From Ghiorsea sp. (GTDB taxonomy: Bacteria; Pseudomonadota; Zetaproteobacteria; Mariprofundales; Mariprofundaceae): a stretch of 20,502 nt of DNA. Location of the stretch: positions 1-20,502 of the forward strand of contig JAJFLD010000034.1 in NCBI GenBank assembly GCA_021772875.1. The letters are read 5' to 3'. The notes under the pieces are model-generated. The model worked only from the letters and a program-made list of their open reading frames with translations. It was not told where the DNA came from and searched no databases. Shown piece after piece: positions 7,559 to 15,209 of the stretch. Each line of letters opens with the position of its first letter. Within the stretch, counting starts at the first letter, position 1. A program made the position numbers and the translations under genes.

Positions 7559-8179
7559 TTAAGGATGAATAAACCCAAGTCGAATGGCTTCACACACAGC
7601 TTGGGTTCGGTTTGACACTTCAAGCCGCTTAAAAATGGCGCGATTATGTTGTTTTAAAGTTGCTTCAGAGATGTCTAAAAGGATGGCGATTTCATTGTTT
7701 TGTTTGCCTTGTGCGATGAGACGAAGGATTTTGAATTGTAAGGCATCTATCTTTTTAGTGGTCTCGATAGCTTGTTGAGCGGGTGGATTTTGCATGATGC
7801 TTGGCATATGCTGGTGGCCATTTAAAACATGCTTGATTGCGGAAACAATGTTTCTGGAGGGTTCTGATTTGATGAGGTAACCATTGGCACCTGCTTCAAA
7901 ACTATGTTGAATATCTAGGGTGTCGGATGAGCCACTTAAGATGATAATCGGAACAAGTGGGTGCAAGCTGCGTATACATGTTATGGCTGCAACGCCACTG
8001 ATACCAGCAAGCGAGAGGTCGAGTAAAATAAAATCAGGGCAATGCTGCTCTAGCTTAGGCATGGCCTCTTCCAAGGAGGATGTTCCGATGCAAGCGCTTT
8101 GTGGGAAGTGATGGGAAAGTATGCTTTCCATGCTAGCTCTCACCAAGGGGTGATCATCAATGATAAAGTAGTTTAGCAC
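7559..8179 (-). CDS. NarL/LuxR-type response regulator
   Basis: 206 residues. An N-terminal receiver domain shows the acidic pair D8-D9, phospho-acceptor D54 (ILLDLSL), S82 (IILSGS) and K104 (YLIKSEP). A C-terminal LuxR-type helix-turn-helix spans about 145-200 (IAQGKQNNEIAILLDISEAT, ending NRTQAV). It should bind DNA as a dimer when phosphorylated. No histidine kinase is in the window, so it is an orphan here. The start is a GTG at 8179: the next ATG would remove the acidic pair and an in-frame TAG lies just upstream. It has no strong ribosome-binding site, suggesting low expression. It is divergent from the pnt operon across 188 bases. Confidence 0.93.
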   Translation of the reverse strand: MLNYFIIDDHPLVRASMESILSHHFPQSACIGTSSLEEAMPKLEQHCPDFILLDLSLAGISGVAAITCIRSLHPLVPIIILSGSSDTLDIQHSFEAGANGYLIKSEPSRNIVSAIKHVLNGHQHMPSIMQNPPAQQAIETTKKIDALQFKILRLIAQGKQNNEIAILLDISEATLKQHNRAIFKRLEVSNRTQAVCEAIRLGFIHP

Positions 8180-8244
8180 GTGTTTTTTCTATGATAGTTA
8201 AGGTTGGTTATCACTTTTAAGTATACCTTTTTTTAAGCCCGTGG

Positions 8245-8273
8245 TTGCCTAACATTAGATGCATCCGTCTAAG
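8245..8273 (+). promoter_or_regulatory. Candidate pnt promoter with internal inverted repeat
   Basis: TTGCCT (8245-8250), a 17-base spacer and TCTAAG (8268-8273) make a modest sigma-70-type promoter upstream of pntAA. Across the spacer lies an imperfect palindrome, TTAGATGCATCCGTCTAA (8255-8272, six of seven arm pairs). Its size suits a LuxR-type regulator, and the divergent response regulator is the obvious candidate. All of this is inference from pattern and position. Confidence 0.35.
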
Positions 8274-8367
8274 ATTACTAGAATCGTTATTTTTAATATT
8301 TGTAAATTCAAACACATGCTCTAAAGTTTCGCAGCTTCATTGGATTTTATGAAGGGAGAGACGAATC

Positions 8368-9501
8368 ATGGCTATCATAGCTATTCCTGCTGAAACAGCA
8401 GCACATGAAACACGTGTTGCCGCTACACCTGAAACAGTGAAAAAATATATTGCTTCTGGCAATCAAGTGCGCGTACAACGCGGCGCTGGCGAACATGCAA
8501 GCTTTACCGATGCTGCATTTGAAGCAGCTGGTGCTTCAATAGCCGATGATTTTGCAGCGACCACATCAAAAGCTGACATCGTGTTAAAAGTTCAGCCTTT
8601 AAATGCTGAAGAAATGAAACAGCTTCAAAAAGATACTGTTGTTGCAAGCTTAAATGCGCCTTTTAGTAATCCTTTGCTTGAAGATTATGCCAAGCAAGGC
8701 CTGACCACATTTGCGATGGAAATGATTCCACGCACCTCGCGGGCACAAAGCATGGATGTGTTGTCTTCACAAGCCAATATTGGTGGTTATAAAGCTGTGT
8801 TACTGGCTTTGGAACACTATCAAAAATTTATGCCCATGTTGATGACAGCCGCAGGCACTGTGCAACCAGCAAAAGTGTTGGTGATGGGTGCAGGTGTTGC
8901 AGGTTTACAAGCCATTGCCACAGCGAGGCGTTTGGGTGCTATGGTAGAAGCATTTGATGTGCGCGCTGCAGCCAAAGAACAAGTGGAGAGTTTGGGTGCA
9001 CGTTTTGTAGAAGTGGCGCAAGCTGAAGATGCCGAAGATGCTGGTGGTTACGCCAAAGAAATGTCGGATGAATACAAGCAAAAACAAGCTGAGCTTATTG
9101 CCAAACATGTTGCAGGTGCTGATATTGTTATCACCACAGCATTGATTCCAGGCAGACCTGCGCCAGTGCTCATCACAGCAGAGATGGTCGCAACCATGAA
9201 GCAGGGCGCTGTGATTGTAGATATGGCAGTGGAAGCTGGTGGTAATTGCCCTTTATCTGAAAAGGATGCAGTTTGGATTAAAGATGGTGTCACTTTAGTG
9301 GGGGTAAGTAATATTCCTGCACTATTGGCCACCGATGCCAGTGCTTTGTATGCAAAAAATATGCTTAATTTTATGGCCTTGATGTTGGATAAAGAAACTG
9401 GTGCAATCAATATCAATCGCGAAGATGATATTATTGAAGGCGCCATTTTATCCATGAATGGCGAGTTTTTGAAAGCTGATTTATTAGCAGGGAGAGTCTA
9501 A
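8368..9501 (+). CDS. pntAA: NAD(P) transhydrogenase alpha subunit, NAD(H)-binding part 1
   Basis: 377 residues. This is domain I of the proton-translocating transhydrogenase, which swaps hydride between NADH and NADP+ using the proton gradient, here in the split three-subunit form known from Rhodospirillum rubrum. The AlaDH/PNT-type N-terminal half begins MAIIAIPAETAAHETRVAAT. PRTSRAQSMDVLSSQANIGG (121-140) is the hallmark mobile and contact region, and the Rossmann loop MGAGVAGLQAIATARRLGA (173-191) binds NAD(H). The ATG has GGGAG 8-12 bases before it. The next gene starts 2 bases after the stop, so the three pnt genes form one operon. It is cytosolic and bound to the membrane subunits. Confidence 0.96.
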   Translation: MAIIAIPAETAAHETRVAATPETVKKYIASGNQVRVQRGAGEHASFTDAAFEAAGASIADDFAATTSKADIVLKVQPLNAEEMKQLQKDTVVASLNAPFSNPLLEDYAKQGLTTFAMEMIPRTSRAQSMDVLSSQANIGGYKAVLLALEHYQKFMPMLMTAAGTVQPAKVLVMGAGVAGLQAIATARRLGAMVEAFDVRAAAKEQVESLGARFVEVAQAEDAEDAGGYAKEMSDEYKQKQAELIAKHVAGADIVITTALIPGRPAPVLITAEMVATMKQGAVIVDMAVEAGGNCPLSEKDAVWIKDGVTLVGVSNIPALLATDASALYAKNMLNFMALMLDKETGAININREDDIIEGAILSMNGEFLKADLLAGRV

Positions 9502-9503
9502 TC

Positions 9504-9866
9504 ATGTGTAATTCTGGAAGCTGTGATCTTATCGCCCATGCGCATGCAGCAGGGTTGAATGAGAACACCATGAACGCGGCATCGGCTGACCCTGTTATAC
9601 TTTCGTTTACGGTATTTGTATTGGCCATTTTTGTTGGTTATCACGTGGTCTGGAACGTGACGCCTGCTTTACACACGCCATTGATGAGTGTCACCAATGC
9701 AATTTCGAGTATTATTATTGTGGGTGCAATTATTGCTTCAGGCCCTGTGGAGATGAACTTGGCAACAGTGTTGGGTTTGATTGCAGTGGGTTTGGCATCG
9801 GTGAATATTTTTGGTGGTTTTATGGTAACACAACGCATGCTTGCCATGTTCAAAAAGCGTAGTTAA
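9504..9866 (+). CDS. pntAB: NAD(P) transhydrogenase alpha subunit, membrane part 2
   Basis: 120 residues with three to four membrane helices (about 31-50, 58-79 and 86-108), containing the signature GYHVVWNVTPALHTPLMSVTNAIS (given here as separate blocks GYHVVWNVTP and LHTPLMSVTNAIS, residues 45-68). This is the small membrane subunit that in E. coli is fused to the end of PntA. It forms the proton channel together with the N-terminal half of PntB. The start ATG has GGGAGAG about 7 bases upstream, inside the end of pntAA. The extended N-terminus (about 28 residues with MCNSGSC) is slightly longer than usual and not hydrophobic. Confidence 0.95.
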   Translation: MCNSGSCDLIAHAHAAGLNENTMNAASADPVILSFTVFVLAIFVGYHVVWNVTPALHTPLMSVTNAISSIIIVGAIIASGPVEMNLATVLGLIAVGLASVNIFGGFMVTQRMLAMFKKRS

Positions 9867-9875
9867 GGGGTTATC

Positions 9876-11276
9876 GTGTTATCTATAAACATGACTGAGT
9901 TGGCATATCTTGTTGCCGCAATTTTGGTAATTTTAGCGCTTAAAGGTTTGTCTTCACCTGAATCAGCGCGCCGTGGTAATATGTTTGGTATGTTGGGCAT
10001 GGGCATTGCGGTGTTGGTTACGCTGCAAATGAGTGGTATTGAAAATTACACGTGGATTTTAGTTGCCATTGCTACGGGTGGTTTGATTGGTGGCGTGGCG
10101 GCAAAAAAAGTGCCGATGACAGATATGCCACAAATGGTTGCATTTATGCATTCACTTGTTGGTTTGGCGGCAGTTTGCATTGCCGTGTCGGCGTTTAGCA
10201 ATCCTGTTGCTTATGGTATTGCAGCAGCTGATGGTATGATGCATTTGGCAAGTCGCATTGAATTGTTTTTAGGTACATTTATTGGTGCCATTACTTTTAC
10301 AGCCTCGCTGGTTGCTTTTGGTAAGTTGCAAGGTTTGTTGTCGGGCTCACCGCTCACCTTTAAAGGTCAACATTTCTTAAATCTTGCATTGGGCATCATC
10401 ATGATTGGGGCGGGTGTTTTATTCTGTGTTGATCAATCAGCTACTGCCTTCTTTTTGATGTTGGCGGTGGCTATGGTTTTGGGTGTATTGCTTATCGTGC
10501 CGATTGGTGGTGCGGACATGCCTGTGATTGTATCAATGTTGAATTCTTATTCGGGTTGGGCAGCAGCAGGTATTGGTTTTACGCTTGGTAATAATATGTT
10601 GATTATCGCAGGTGCTTTGGTGGGTTCATCGGGTGCGATTCTCTCCTACATTATGTGCAAAGCGATGAATCGTTCATTGTTTAATGTGTTGTTGGGTGGT
10701 TTTGGTTCTGATGTTTCAGCAGCAAGTGGTGGCGCTGTTATTGGTGAGCGACCAGTCAAATCAGGGTCTGCTGAAGATGCAGCATTTTTACTTACAAATG
10801 CGCGCAGTGTTATTATTATTCCGGGTTATGGTTTGGCTGTTGCCAGAGCACAACATGCGCTGAAAGAGTTGGTGGAAGTATTGCAAGCCAAAGGTGTGAA
10901 AGTGCGTTTTGGCATTCATCCTGTGGCAGGGCGTATGCCAGGGCATATGAATGTGTTGCTGGCTGAAGCTGATGTGCCATATGATATTGTGGAAGAAATG
11001 GATGAAATCAACCCAGAGTTTTCGGATACTGATGTGGCTTTGATTATTGGTGCCAACGATGTGGTGAACCCAGCCGCCAAAACGGATAGTTCTAGCCCCA
11101 TTTATGGCATGCCTATTTTGGAAGCAACAAAGGCAGCCCATATTTTGGTGGTAAAACGTTCTTTATCTGTGGGTTATGCAGGTTTGGATAATGATTTATT
11201 TTATATGGACAAAACCATGATGATTTTTGATGATGCAAAAAAAGCGTGCGAAGCTATGCTGCACGCTATTGAATAA
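9876..11276 (+). CDS. pntB: NAD(P) transhydrogenase beta subunit
   Basis: 466 residues, full length. The first two thirds hold about eight or nine membrane helices that complete the proton path. The C-terminal domain III (from about residue 290) binds NADP(H): the fingerprint IIPGYGLAVARAQHALKELV, then KVRFGIHPVAGRMPGHMNVL, DVPYDIVEEMDEIN and IGANDVVNPAA are all intact. The start is taken as the GTG at 9876, which follows AAGGGG at an ideal spacing; the ATG at 9891 would be too far from it. The gap from pntAB is 9 bases. Confidence 0.96.
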   Translation: MLSINMTELAYLVAAILVILALKGLSSPESARRGNMFGMLGMGIAVLVTLQMSGIENYTWILVAIATGGLIGGVAAKKVPMTDMPQMVAFMHSLVGLAAVCIAVSAFSNPVAYGIAAADGMMHLASRIELFLGTFIGAITFTASLVAFGKLQGLLSGSPLTFKGQHFLNLALGIIMIGAGVLFCVDQSATAFFLMLAVAMVLGVLLIVPIGGADMPVIVSMLNSYSGWAAAGIGFTLGNNMLIIAGALVGSSGAILSYIMCKAMNRSLFNVLLGGFGSDVSAASGGAVIGERPVKSGSAEDAAFLLTNARSVIIIPGYGLAVARAQHALKELVEVLQAKGVKVRFGIHPVAGRMPGHMNVLLAEADVPYDIVEEMDEINPEFSDTDVALIIGANDVVNPAAKTDSSSPIYGMPILEATKAAHILVVKRSLSVGYAGLDNDLFYMDKTMMIFDDAKKACEAMLHAIE

Positions 11277-11298
11277 ATAAAAAAGCTGGAGAAATAGA

Positions 11299-11673
11299 AT
11301 GAAAATAGTTAAAGCAATGACTGTGACAGCAATGTTGGCCTTGTTTCCTTTGCAAGCGAGTGCTGGTGATTATGAAGTTCAGAATGTGATGGATGATTCA
11401 CTTTATGGTGCAGGTGTAGGCGCATTGGTTGGGTTGGGCATTGCACTTGTTTCAAATAGACCATCAGATCATTGGAACTACATCACACGTGGTGCTGGTT
11501 TTGGTATTATTGCAGGTGCAGGTTATGGTCTTTTCCGTTCTTCAAAAGCATTTGCAGAAGTTGAAGACGGACAAATACATTTGGGTATGCCATCTCCTGA
11601 AGTTGCATTTCAAGATACAGCAGCAGGCCTTGATATGGTTGTTAAAACTGATTTGATTCGTGGTCATTTCTAA
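11299..11673 (+). CDS. Small exported glycine-rich protein of unknown function
   Basis: 124 residues with a clear signal peptide (MKIVKAMTVTAMLALFPLQA, cut near SAGD at about residue 22). The mature part has two glycine-rich, weakly hydrophobic stretches (GAGVGALVGLGIALV and GAGFGIIAGAGYGLF) that look like the glycine-zipper segments seen in envelope proteins that insert into or sit on membranes. The last 40 residues are polar. It starts 22 bases after pntB with GGAG 8 bases before its ATG and ends before a good terminator, so it is probably the fourth gene of the pnt operon. I do not recognise the family, and no link to transhydrogenase function is known to me. Confidence 0.7.
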   Translation: MKIVKAMTVTAMLALFPLQASAGDYEVQNVMDDSLYGAGVGALVGLGIALVSNRPSDHWNYITRGAGFGIIAGAGYGLFRSSKAFAEVEDGQIHLGMPSPEVAFQDTAAGLDMVVKTDLIRGHF

Positions 11674-11709
11674 AAGCTTATCGTAAAATCGTTATTTAAG
11701 ATGTAATGG

Positions 11710-11740
11710 AAAAGGGTGTCTGAATAGGCGCCCTTTTTTT
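11710..11740 (+). terminator. Rho-independent terminator of the pnt operon
   Basis: AAAAGGGTG and CGCCCTTTT form a stem with one G-T pair around a 10-base loop, followed by seven T. The A-rich left side gives a shorter T-run on the other strand, so it may also end the convergent cytochrome c transcript, whose gene stops at 11751. Confidence 0.8.
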
Positions 11741-11750
11741 ATGTGTTTTA

Positions 11751-12203
11751 TTATTTTAAGGTTTTGAGATATTCAATCAGTACAGCACGTTGTTGTGCAT
11801 CTTGCATGGCTGGAAGGGTAGGCATCACAAGGCCAAAACGATTGGATTTGATTAAGTTGCTTGCGGCAACATCCGTTTTGGCAAAGCCTTCAGGCGACTT
11901 CAACCATTGATCTAACCAAGCCTCATCAAAACGTTCTAATACGCCTTGTTGGCCACGCGCACCAACAATGCTATTTTTGCGCGTCGTGGTGTGGCAACTT
12001 GAACACAAGCTTTCAAATAGGTTTTTTCCCAAAGTGATTTGGTCGGCAAGTGTTGTTTCTTTAGTTGCCGCAGTAGTGTCGGTTTGTATGTTTTCTTCAG
12101 CGGCAGCATCGCTGGCAGGTATCTCTTTGGCGGTAGCGGGCGATAGAAAAGAAAAAGATGCGATGAGAGCCATACATGTCATGATATGATGTTTCTTGCG
12201 CAT
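11751..12203 (-). CDS. Periplasmic class I cytochrome c, monohaem
   Basis: 150 residues. An N-terminal signal peptide (about residues 1-25, cut after PATAK or TA) is followed by an acidic, Thr/Ala-rich linker (26-55) and one cytochrome c domain. The haem attachment motif CSSCH is at 67-71, and the distal methionine ligand is M127 or M133 in VMPTLPAM. It would carry electrons in the periplasm; the partner is not evident from the neighbours. The ATG has a perfect AAGGAG 5-6 bases upstream, indicating good expression. It runs convergently to the pnt operon. Confidence 0.92.
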   Translation of the reverse strand: MRKKHHIMTCMALIASFSFLSPATAKEIPASDAAAEENIQTDTTAATKETTLADQITLGKNLFESLCSSCHTTTRKNSIVGARGQQGVLERFDEAWLDQWLKSPEGFAKTDVAASNLIKSNRFGLVMPTLPAMQDAQQRAVLIEYLKTLK

Positions 12204-12243
12204 GAATTCTCCTTGCTGATGTTATTTCAGCCCACTACCCACA

Positions 12244-12271
12244 TTTGTACAGATGAGTTGCATATCATCAA
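12244..12271 (-). promoter_or_regulatory. Candidate cytochrome c promoter
   Basis: On the minus strand TTGATG (12266-12271) and TACAAA (12244-12249) are separated by 16 bases, about 40 bases upstream of the cytochrome c ATG. Each hexamer matches consensus at four positions, so this is only a plausible promoter. Confidence 0.35.
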
Positions 12272-12275
12272 CTTC

Positions 12276-12296
12276 TTCACTTGAAAAGCAAGTGAA
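12276..12296 (-). repeat. Perfect 8-bp hairpin just after the nucleotidyltransferase stop
   Basis: TTCACTTG and CAAGTGAA flank a 5-base loop and begin 3 bases after the stop codon of the nucleotidyltransferase gene. It sits where a terminator would be, but there is no T-run on either strand. It may instead protect the 3' end of that mRNA or be a protein-binding site next to the cytochrome c promoter. Confidence 0.5.
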
Positions 12297-12298
12297 TA

Positions 12299-13414
12299 TT
12301 ACGTGCGAACTGGGAAAATAGTCTCCTTAACAAACGCCCAGATGGCTCGTGCAATTTGTTTTAAGCGGGTGCGAATAAAATTGCATTTGACACAGCCGCC
12401 ACCAGCAATTTGCTGGCGGACTTCATAACGTGGGTAAATCGTTTCACGCCAAAATTCAAAACGTTGTTTGAAGTTCGGTATCATGCGGGAAAACAATCTT
12501 TCTGCGAGATAGGGGATGATTTCATGATTCATAAAACGTTTGAATAAGCGACGCTCCATAAAACCCATATTTGGGTTAATTTGATCAAGAATATGAATAG
12601 GCACAGTGCCTTGCATGTGCTTAGATACATAGGATAAAGCATAAAAGCAGGGCTTTTCCAAGCGATATTCACGGATGCCGGCTAAAACATCATCCCACGT
12701 ATTGTCTTTTGTTACTTGCTGTGAAAGCAGGGCAATATCATATAACCAAACTAAGCGTTCAAAGGAATGTTTTAAAGCATGAAAACAAAGGTAGGGTAGC
12801 ATCACACGCTCATGGACTAAAACAGCATCTTCTCCGCCAAGTTTGCCTTTTTTGGCATACTTAAAGAAGTCAGAGGTGCTAAGTGGCGTTAAATTTTTCC
12901 ATGAAACGATACGCTCTGCACCAATGGGCTCAATATGCAAATCAAGTGGAATATCACCTTGTTTGAATAACATGGGATACGCGTCCAAAGGGCGGTATTG
13001 GAGTGTGTTACCAACGATTTGTTTGGCTTTTAAGGTGTATTTTTCTTCAAATAAAATATCTATGTCGGTGTGTGGTCGTAAGTATGATTTTGGGTACAGC
13101 TTTTCGCTAACGGCTAAGCCGCGCATGCAAATAATAGGTATTTTGGCGTCATTAAAGGCTCTGAGTACGCGCACAGTTGCGTTTTTCATGCGTAATGCGT
13201 CAGCTGCAAAGACTTGTTCGCTCATGGGATGTTGAAGTAGGAATCGAGCTTTATTTTGTTGTTCCGGAGAGAGAAAAGACCAGAGTAGTGGGAAAGAAGC
13301 ATCACCTTGAGCCATAATCCAAAAATCATGAGAATTAAATATTTGGCTTGGGATATGCTTATTTAATATGGCGCAAGCATATTTTCGGTATAATGTTGTG
13401 TCTAATTTCATCAT
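12299..13414 (-). CDS. Nucleotidyltransferase-fold protein (NTP_transf_5 type)
   Basis: 371 residues from the chosen ATG. The core resembles the PF14907 nucleotidyltransferase family often seen near RiPP genes: MRGLAVSEKLYP (about 97-108), the metal-binding RPHTDIDILF (113-122, with the DxD pair) and LDLHIEP (157-163) carrying the third acidic residue. Members are predicted to transfer a nucleotide or related group to a protein or small molecule; some accompany lasso-peptide clusters. The C-terminal 100 residues are basic and hold GGGCVKC. A TTG at 13426 could also start the frame, but ATG at 13414 (or the next codon) is preferred; neither has a ribosome-binding site. It is divergent from the cysteine-rich protein/radical SAM operon across 118 bases, suggesting a shared pathway. 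Confidence 0.8.
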   Translation of the reverse strand: MMKLDTTLYRKYACAILNKHIPSQIFNSHDFWIMAQGDASFPLLWSFLSPEQQNKARFLLQHPMSEQVFAADALRMKNATVRVLRAFNDAKIPIICMRGLAVSEKLYPKSYLRPHTDIDILFEEKYTLKAKQIVGNTLQYRPLDAYPMLFKQGDIPLDLHIEPIGAERIVSWKNLTPLSTSDFFKYAKKGKLGGEDAVLVHERVMLPYLCFHALKHSFERLVWLYDIALLSQQVTKDNTWDDVLAGIREYRLEKPCFYALSYVSKHMQGTVPIHILDQINPNMGFMERRLFKRFMNHEIIPYLAERLFSRMIPNFKQRFEFWRETIYPRYEVRQQIAGGGCVKCNFIRTRLKQIARAIWAFVKETIFPVRT

Positions 13415-13470
13415 AGTATCATACAATAGTGTGGAAATAAAAAAAAACTAGCTATGATTTAGACATTTGG

Positions 13471-13499
13471 TAGACATATTGTGTGGGTTGCCTTAAAAT
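13471..13499 (+). promoter_or_regulatory. Promoter of the cysteine-rich protein/radical SAM operon
   Basis: TAGACA (13471-13476), a 17-base spacer and TAAAAT (13494-13499) each match consensus at five of six positions. Start of transcription would fall about 25 bases before the ATG of the cysteine-rich protein, leaving a short leader with AGGAG. Confidence 0.65.
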
Positions 13500-13532
13500 G
13501 TCATTTTGAGATGTTGGGTTTAGGAGTGAATT

Positions 13533-13976
13533 ATGGATGAACAGGCTATGAATCAAAACAATGCGATTCGGCGTAAGCTGTTAAAAGCAATTGTATATGC
13601 TCCTCCTGTCATTCTTGGCTCCATGGTTGTGACACCTCGTACGGTTATGGGTGCTATTGGGCAACAAAAACAATGTACATTTACAGATGGGACATCGCAA
13701 CAAATTGTAATTTCTTCGGGTACAAATGCTTGTTGCCCTTGTCTCTCTAAACCAGGCCCTAATGGACCTGTTTATTCAACTGATTACGATCCAGTTAAGT
13801 GTGCAAAAAGCCAGTGTAAAAAATCATGTGGAACCAAATGCCAGCCTGGCATGATACAACAAATAGATTGCAAAGACTTTTGTAAGAGGTGCGGAACTAC
13901 GCCAGTTGGCTGTAATAAGCCATGTGTTACTTGTACGGCGGATCCAAATAACGTAGGGGAATTTCTGTGTAACTAA
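13533..13976 (+). CDS. Cysteine-rich protein with Tat-like signal; candidate substrate of the modification cassette
   Basis: 147 residues with 15 cysteines, all after the signal region. The N-terminus has a twin-arginine motif (NAIRRKLLKA, matching S/T-R-R-x-F-L-K with Leu for Phe) followed by a mildly hydrophobic stretch (IVYAPPVILGSMVV) and a possible cleavage site after VMGA near residue 42. The mature part holds clustered cysteines: CCPC (72-75), CAKSQCKKSCGTKC (about 90-103), CKDFCKRC (about 112-119) and CNKPCVTC (about 128-135). Gly, Pro and Lys are abundant and there is no known enzyme domain. A good promoter and AGGAG site suggest strong expression, while the radical SAM gene 15 bases downstream lacks such a site. 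This fits a substrate made in excess over its enzyme. I do not recognise a named family. Confidence 0.78.
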   Translation: MDEQAMNQNNAIRRKLLKAIVYAPPVILGSMVVTPRTVMGAIGQQKQCTFTDGTSQQIVISSGTNACCPCLSKPGPNGPVYSTDYDPVKCAKSQCKKSCGTKCQPGMIQQIDCKDFCKRCGTTPVGCNKPCVTCTADPNNVGEFLCN

Positions 13977-13991
13977 TACATATAGATTTAT

Positions 13992-15209
13992 ATGCAGCCA
14001 CAATATATTTTTATGCCAGATGGTAGGTTTATCGTTGCTGTAATAGATAGAAAAGGCAAAGAAATAACCTTAATACTACCTTCAGATACCAAACAAAGCC
14101 TTACCCTTTCTGGAAACTTTGCAACAACACTTCTATCTCAGCTGGATACCAATCAAATCCATGGCGAGTCATCCTTTCAGGTTGTTGAGAAACAACATTA
14201 TTGGCTTCAAGGTCTTTCTCAAGCGCAATTGGTTCCCCGTAATTTACAAAACATGGTGATTGGAGATGAATTAGGTTTGTTATTCATTGAGGTTACAGAT
14301 CAATGCAATGAACAGTGTATCCATTGTTATGCATCGTCCTCTCCGTTGTGTCATAATTTTTTAAGCCTTGAAGAAATCAAAGCTATTTTAATACAAGCTA
14401 GGGCTTTAGGTCGTGCATTTGTCCAGTTTACAGGTGGAGACCCACTGATTCATCGCGATTTGGTTGAAGCCGTCCAATTTGCATATGAATTAGATTTTCA
14501 AGCGATTGAAATATATACGAATGGTTTGTTGCTGAATGATGCATTGCTTACGAAACTATTGCCTTTTGAACCAATGATAGCATTTTCACTTTATTCTCCT
14601 GATGCCGATGTACATGATGGGATTACACAAGTTCGTGGTAGCTTCAAAAAAACAATCGCAGCTATTCATCGTGCACAGGATATGGTACTTAAAGTGCGTA
14701 TTGGTATGGCGGTGATGGAGCAAAATGCAGGGCATGAACAGGCGATGCTTGAATTTGCAAAAACGGAATTCTTTCTTGAACCTGCATCTGTTAGATTTGA
14801 TCCGGTGCATGAAACTGGTCGGGGAAGTAAGCTTAATACCAAACATATTTCATTGATGCCATCGCAAAATTCGCATATGCCAGATGTTGATACTCAAGTT
14901 GCGGTTAAACATCATCAGGTGGTACAGCAAGATAATGCTGGAACAATTGCTAGCATGCATGTGAATACACAAGCACATCGGCGAGGCAAGCTTGCTGTAT
15001 GCGCAGATGGTAGTATTAGCCCATGCATATTTAATCGTGACCATGTATTGGGTAATGTACGTTCACAGTCATTAGCTGAAGCATTAGATATTAAAGGTAT
15101 GACAGATGGGAATCTTCACCCATCAATTGAAAGGTGGAATCATTGCCAACATAATTTGAGTTGTAGTGATTGTCAGATGGTCGCTTATACTCTGGGAGAG
15201 ACAACATGA
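13992..15209 (+). CDS. Radical SAM enzyme with SPASM-like C-terminus
   Basis: 405 residues. The radical SAM cluster motif is CNEQCIHC (C105, C109, C112), followed by the SAM-binding TGGDPL (147-152, a GGD variant of GGE) and a regular half-barrel. The C-terminal third has CADGSISPC (C337, C345) and C385, C391, C394, resembling a SPASM or twitch auxiliary iron-sulfur domain with five rather than seven cysteines. Enzymes of this type (PqqE, QhpD, sactisynthases, mycofactocin MftC) modify peptides. The first 95 residues precede the core and may bind substrate; I cannot assign them. The ATG at 13992 has no clear ribosome-binding site, so coupling to the upstream gene is likely. The stop overlaps the PqqD-like start as ATGA. 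Confidence 0.9.
   Translation: MQPQYIFMPDGRFIVAVIDRKGKEITLILPSDTKQSLTLSGNFATTLLSQLDTNQIHGESSFQVVEKQHYWLQGLSQAQLVPRNLQNMVIGDELGLLFIEVTDQCNEQCIHCYASSSPLCHNFLSLEEIKAILIQARALGRAFVQFTGGDPLIHRDLVEAVQFAYELDFQAIEIYTNGLLLNDALLTKLLPFEPMIAFSLYSPDADVHDGITQVRGSFKKTIAAIHRAQDMVLKVRIGMAVMEQNAGHEQAMLEFAKTEFFLEPASVRFDPVHETGRGSKLNTKHISLMPSQNSHMPDVDTQVAVKHHQVVQQDNAGTIASMHVNTQAHRRGKLAVCADGSISPCIFNRDHVLGNVRSQSLAEALDIKGMTDGNLHPSIERWNHCQHNLSCSDCQMVAYTLGETT

Noticed and set aside
9048..9455. Minus-strand open frame of 135 codons inside pntAA
   Set aside because: It is antisense to a conserved gene and its composition mirrors the pntAA codons.
12843..13235. Plus-strand open frame of 130 codons inside the nucleotidyltransferase gene
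   Set aside because: It is a shadow frame without start signals; the minus-strand frame carries the recognisable motifs.
13415..13426. TTG start four codons upstream of the nucleotidyltransferase ATG
   Set aside because: TTG is rare and has no ribosome-binding site here; two adjacent ATG codons follow. The difference is four residues, so either remains possible.
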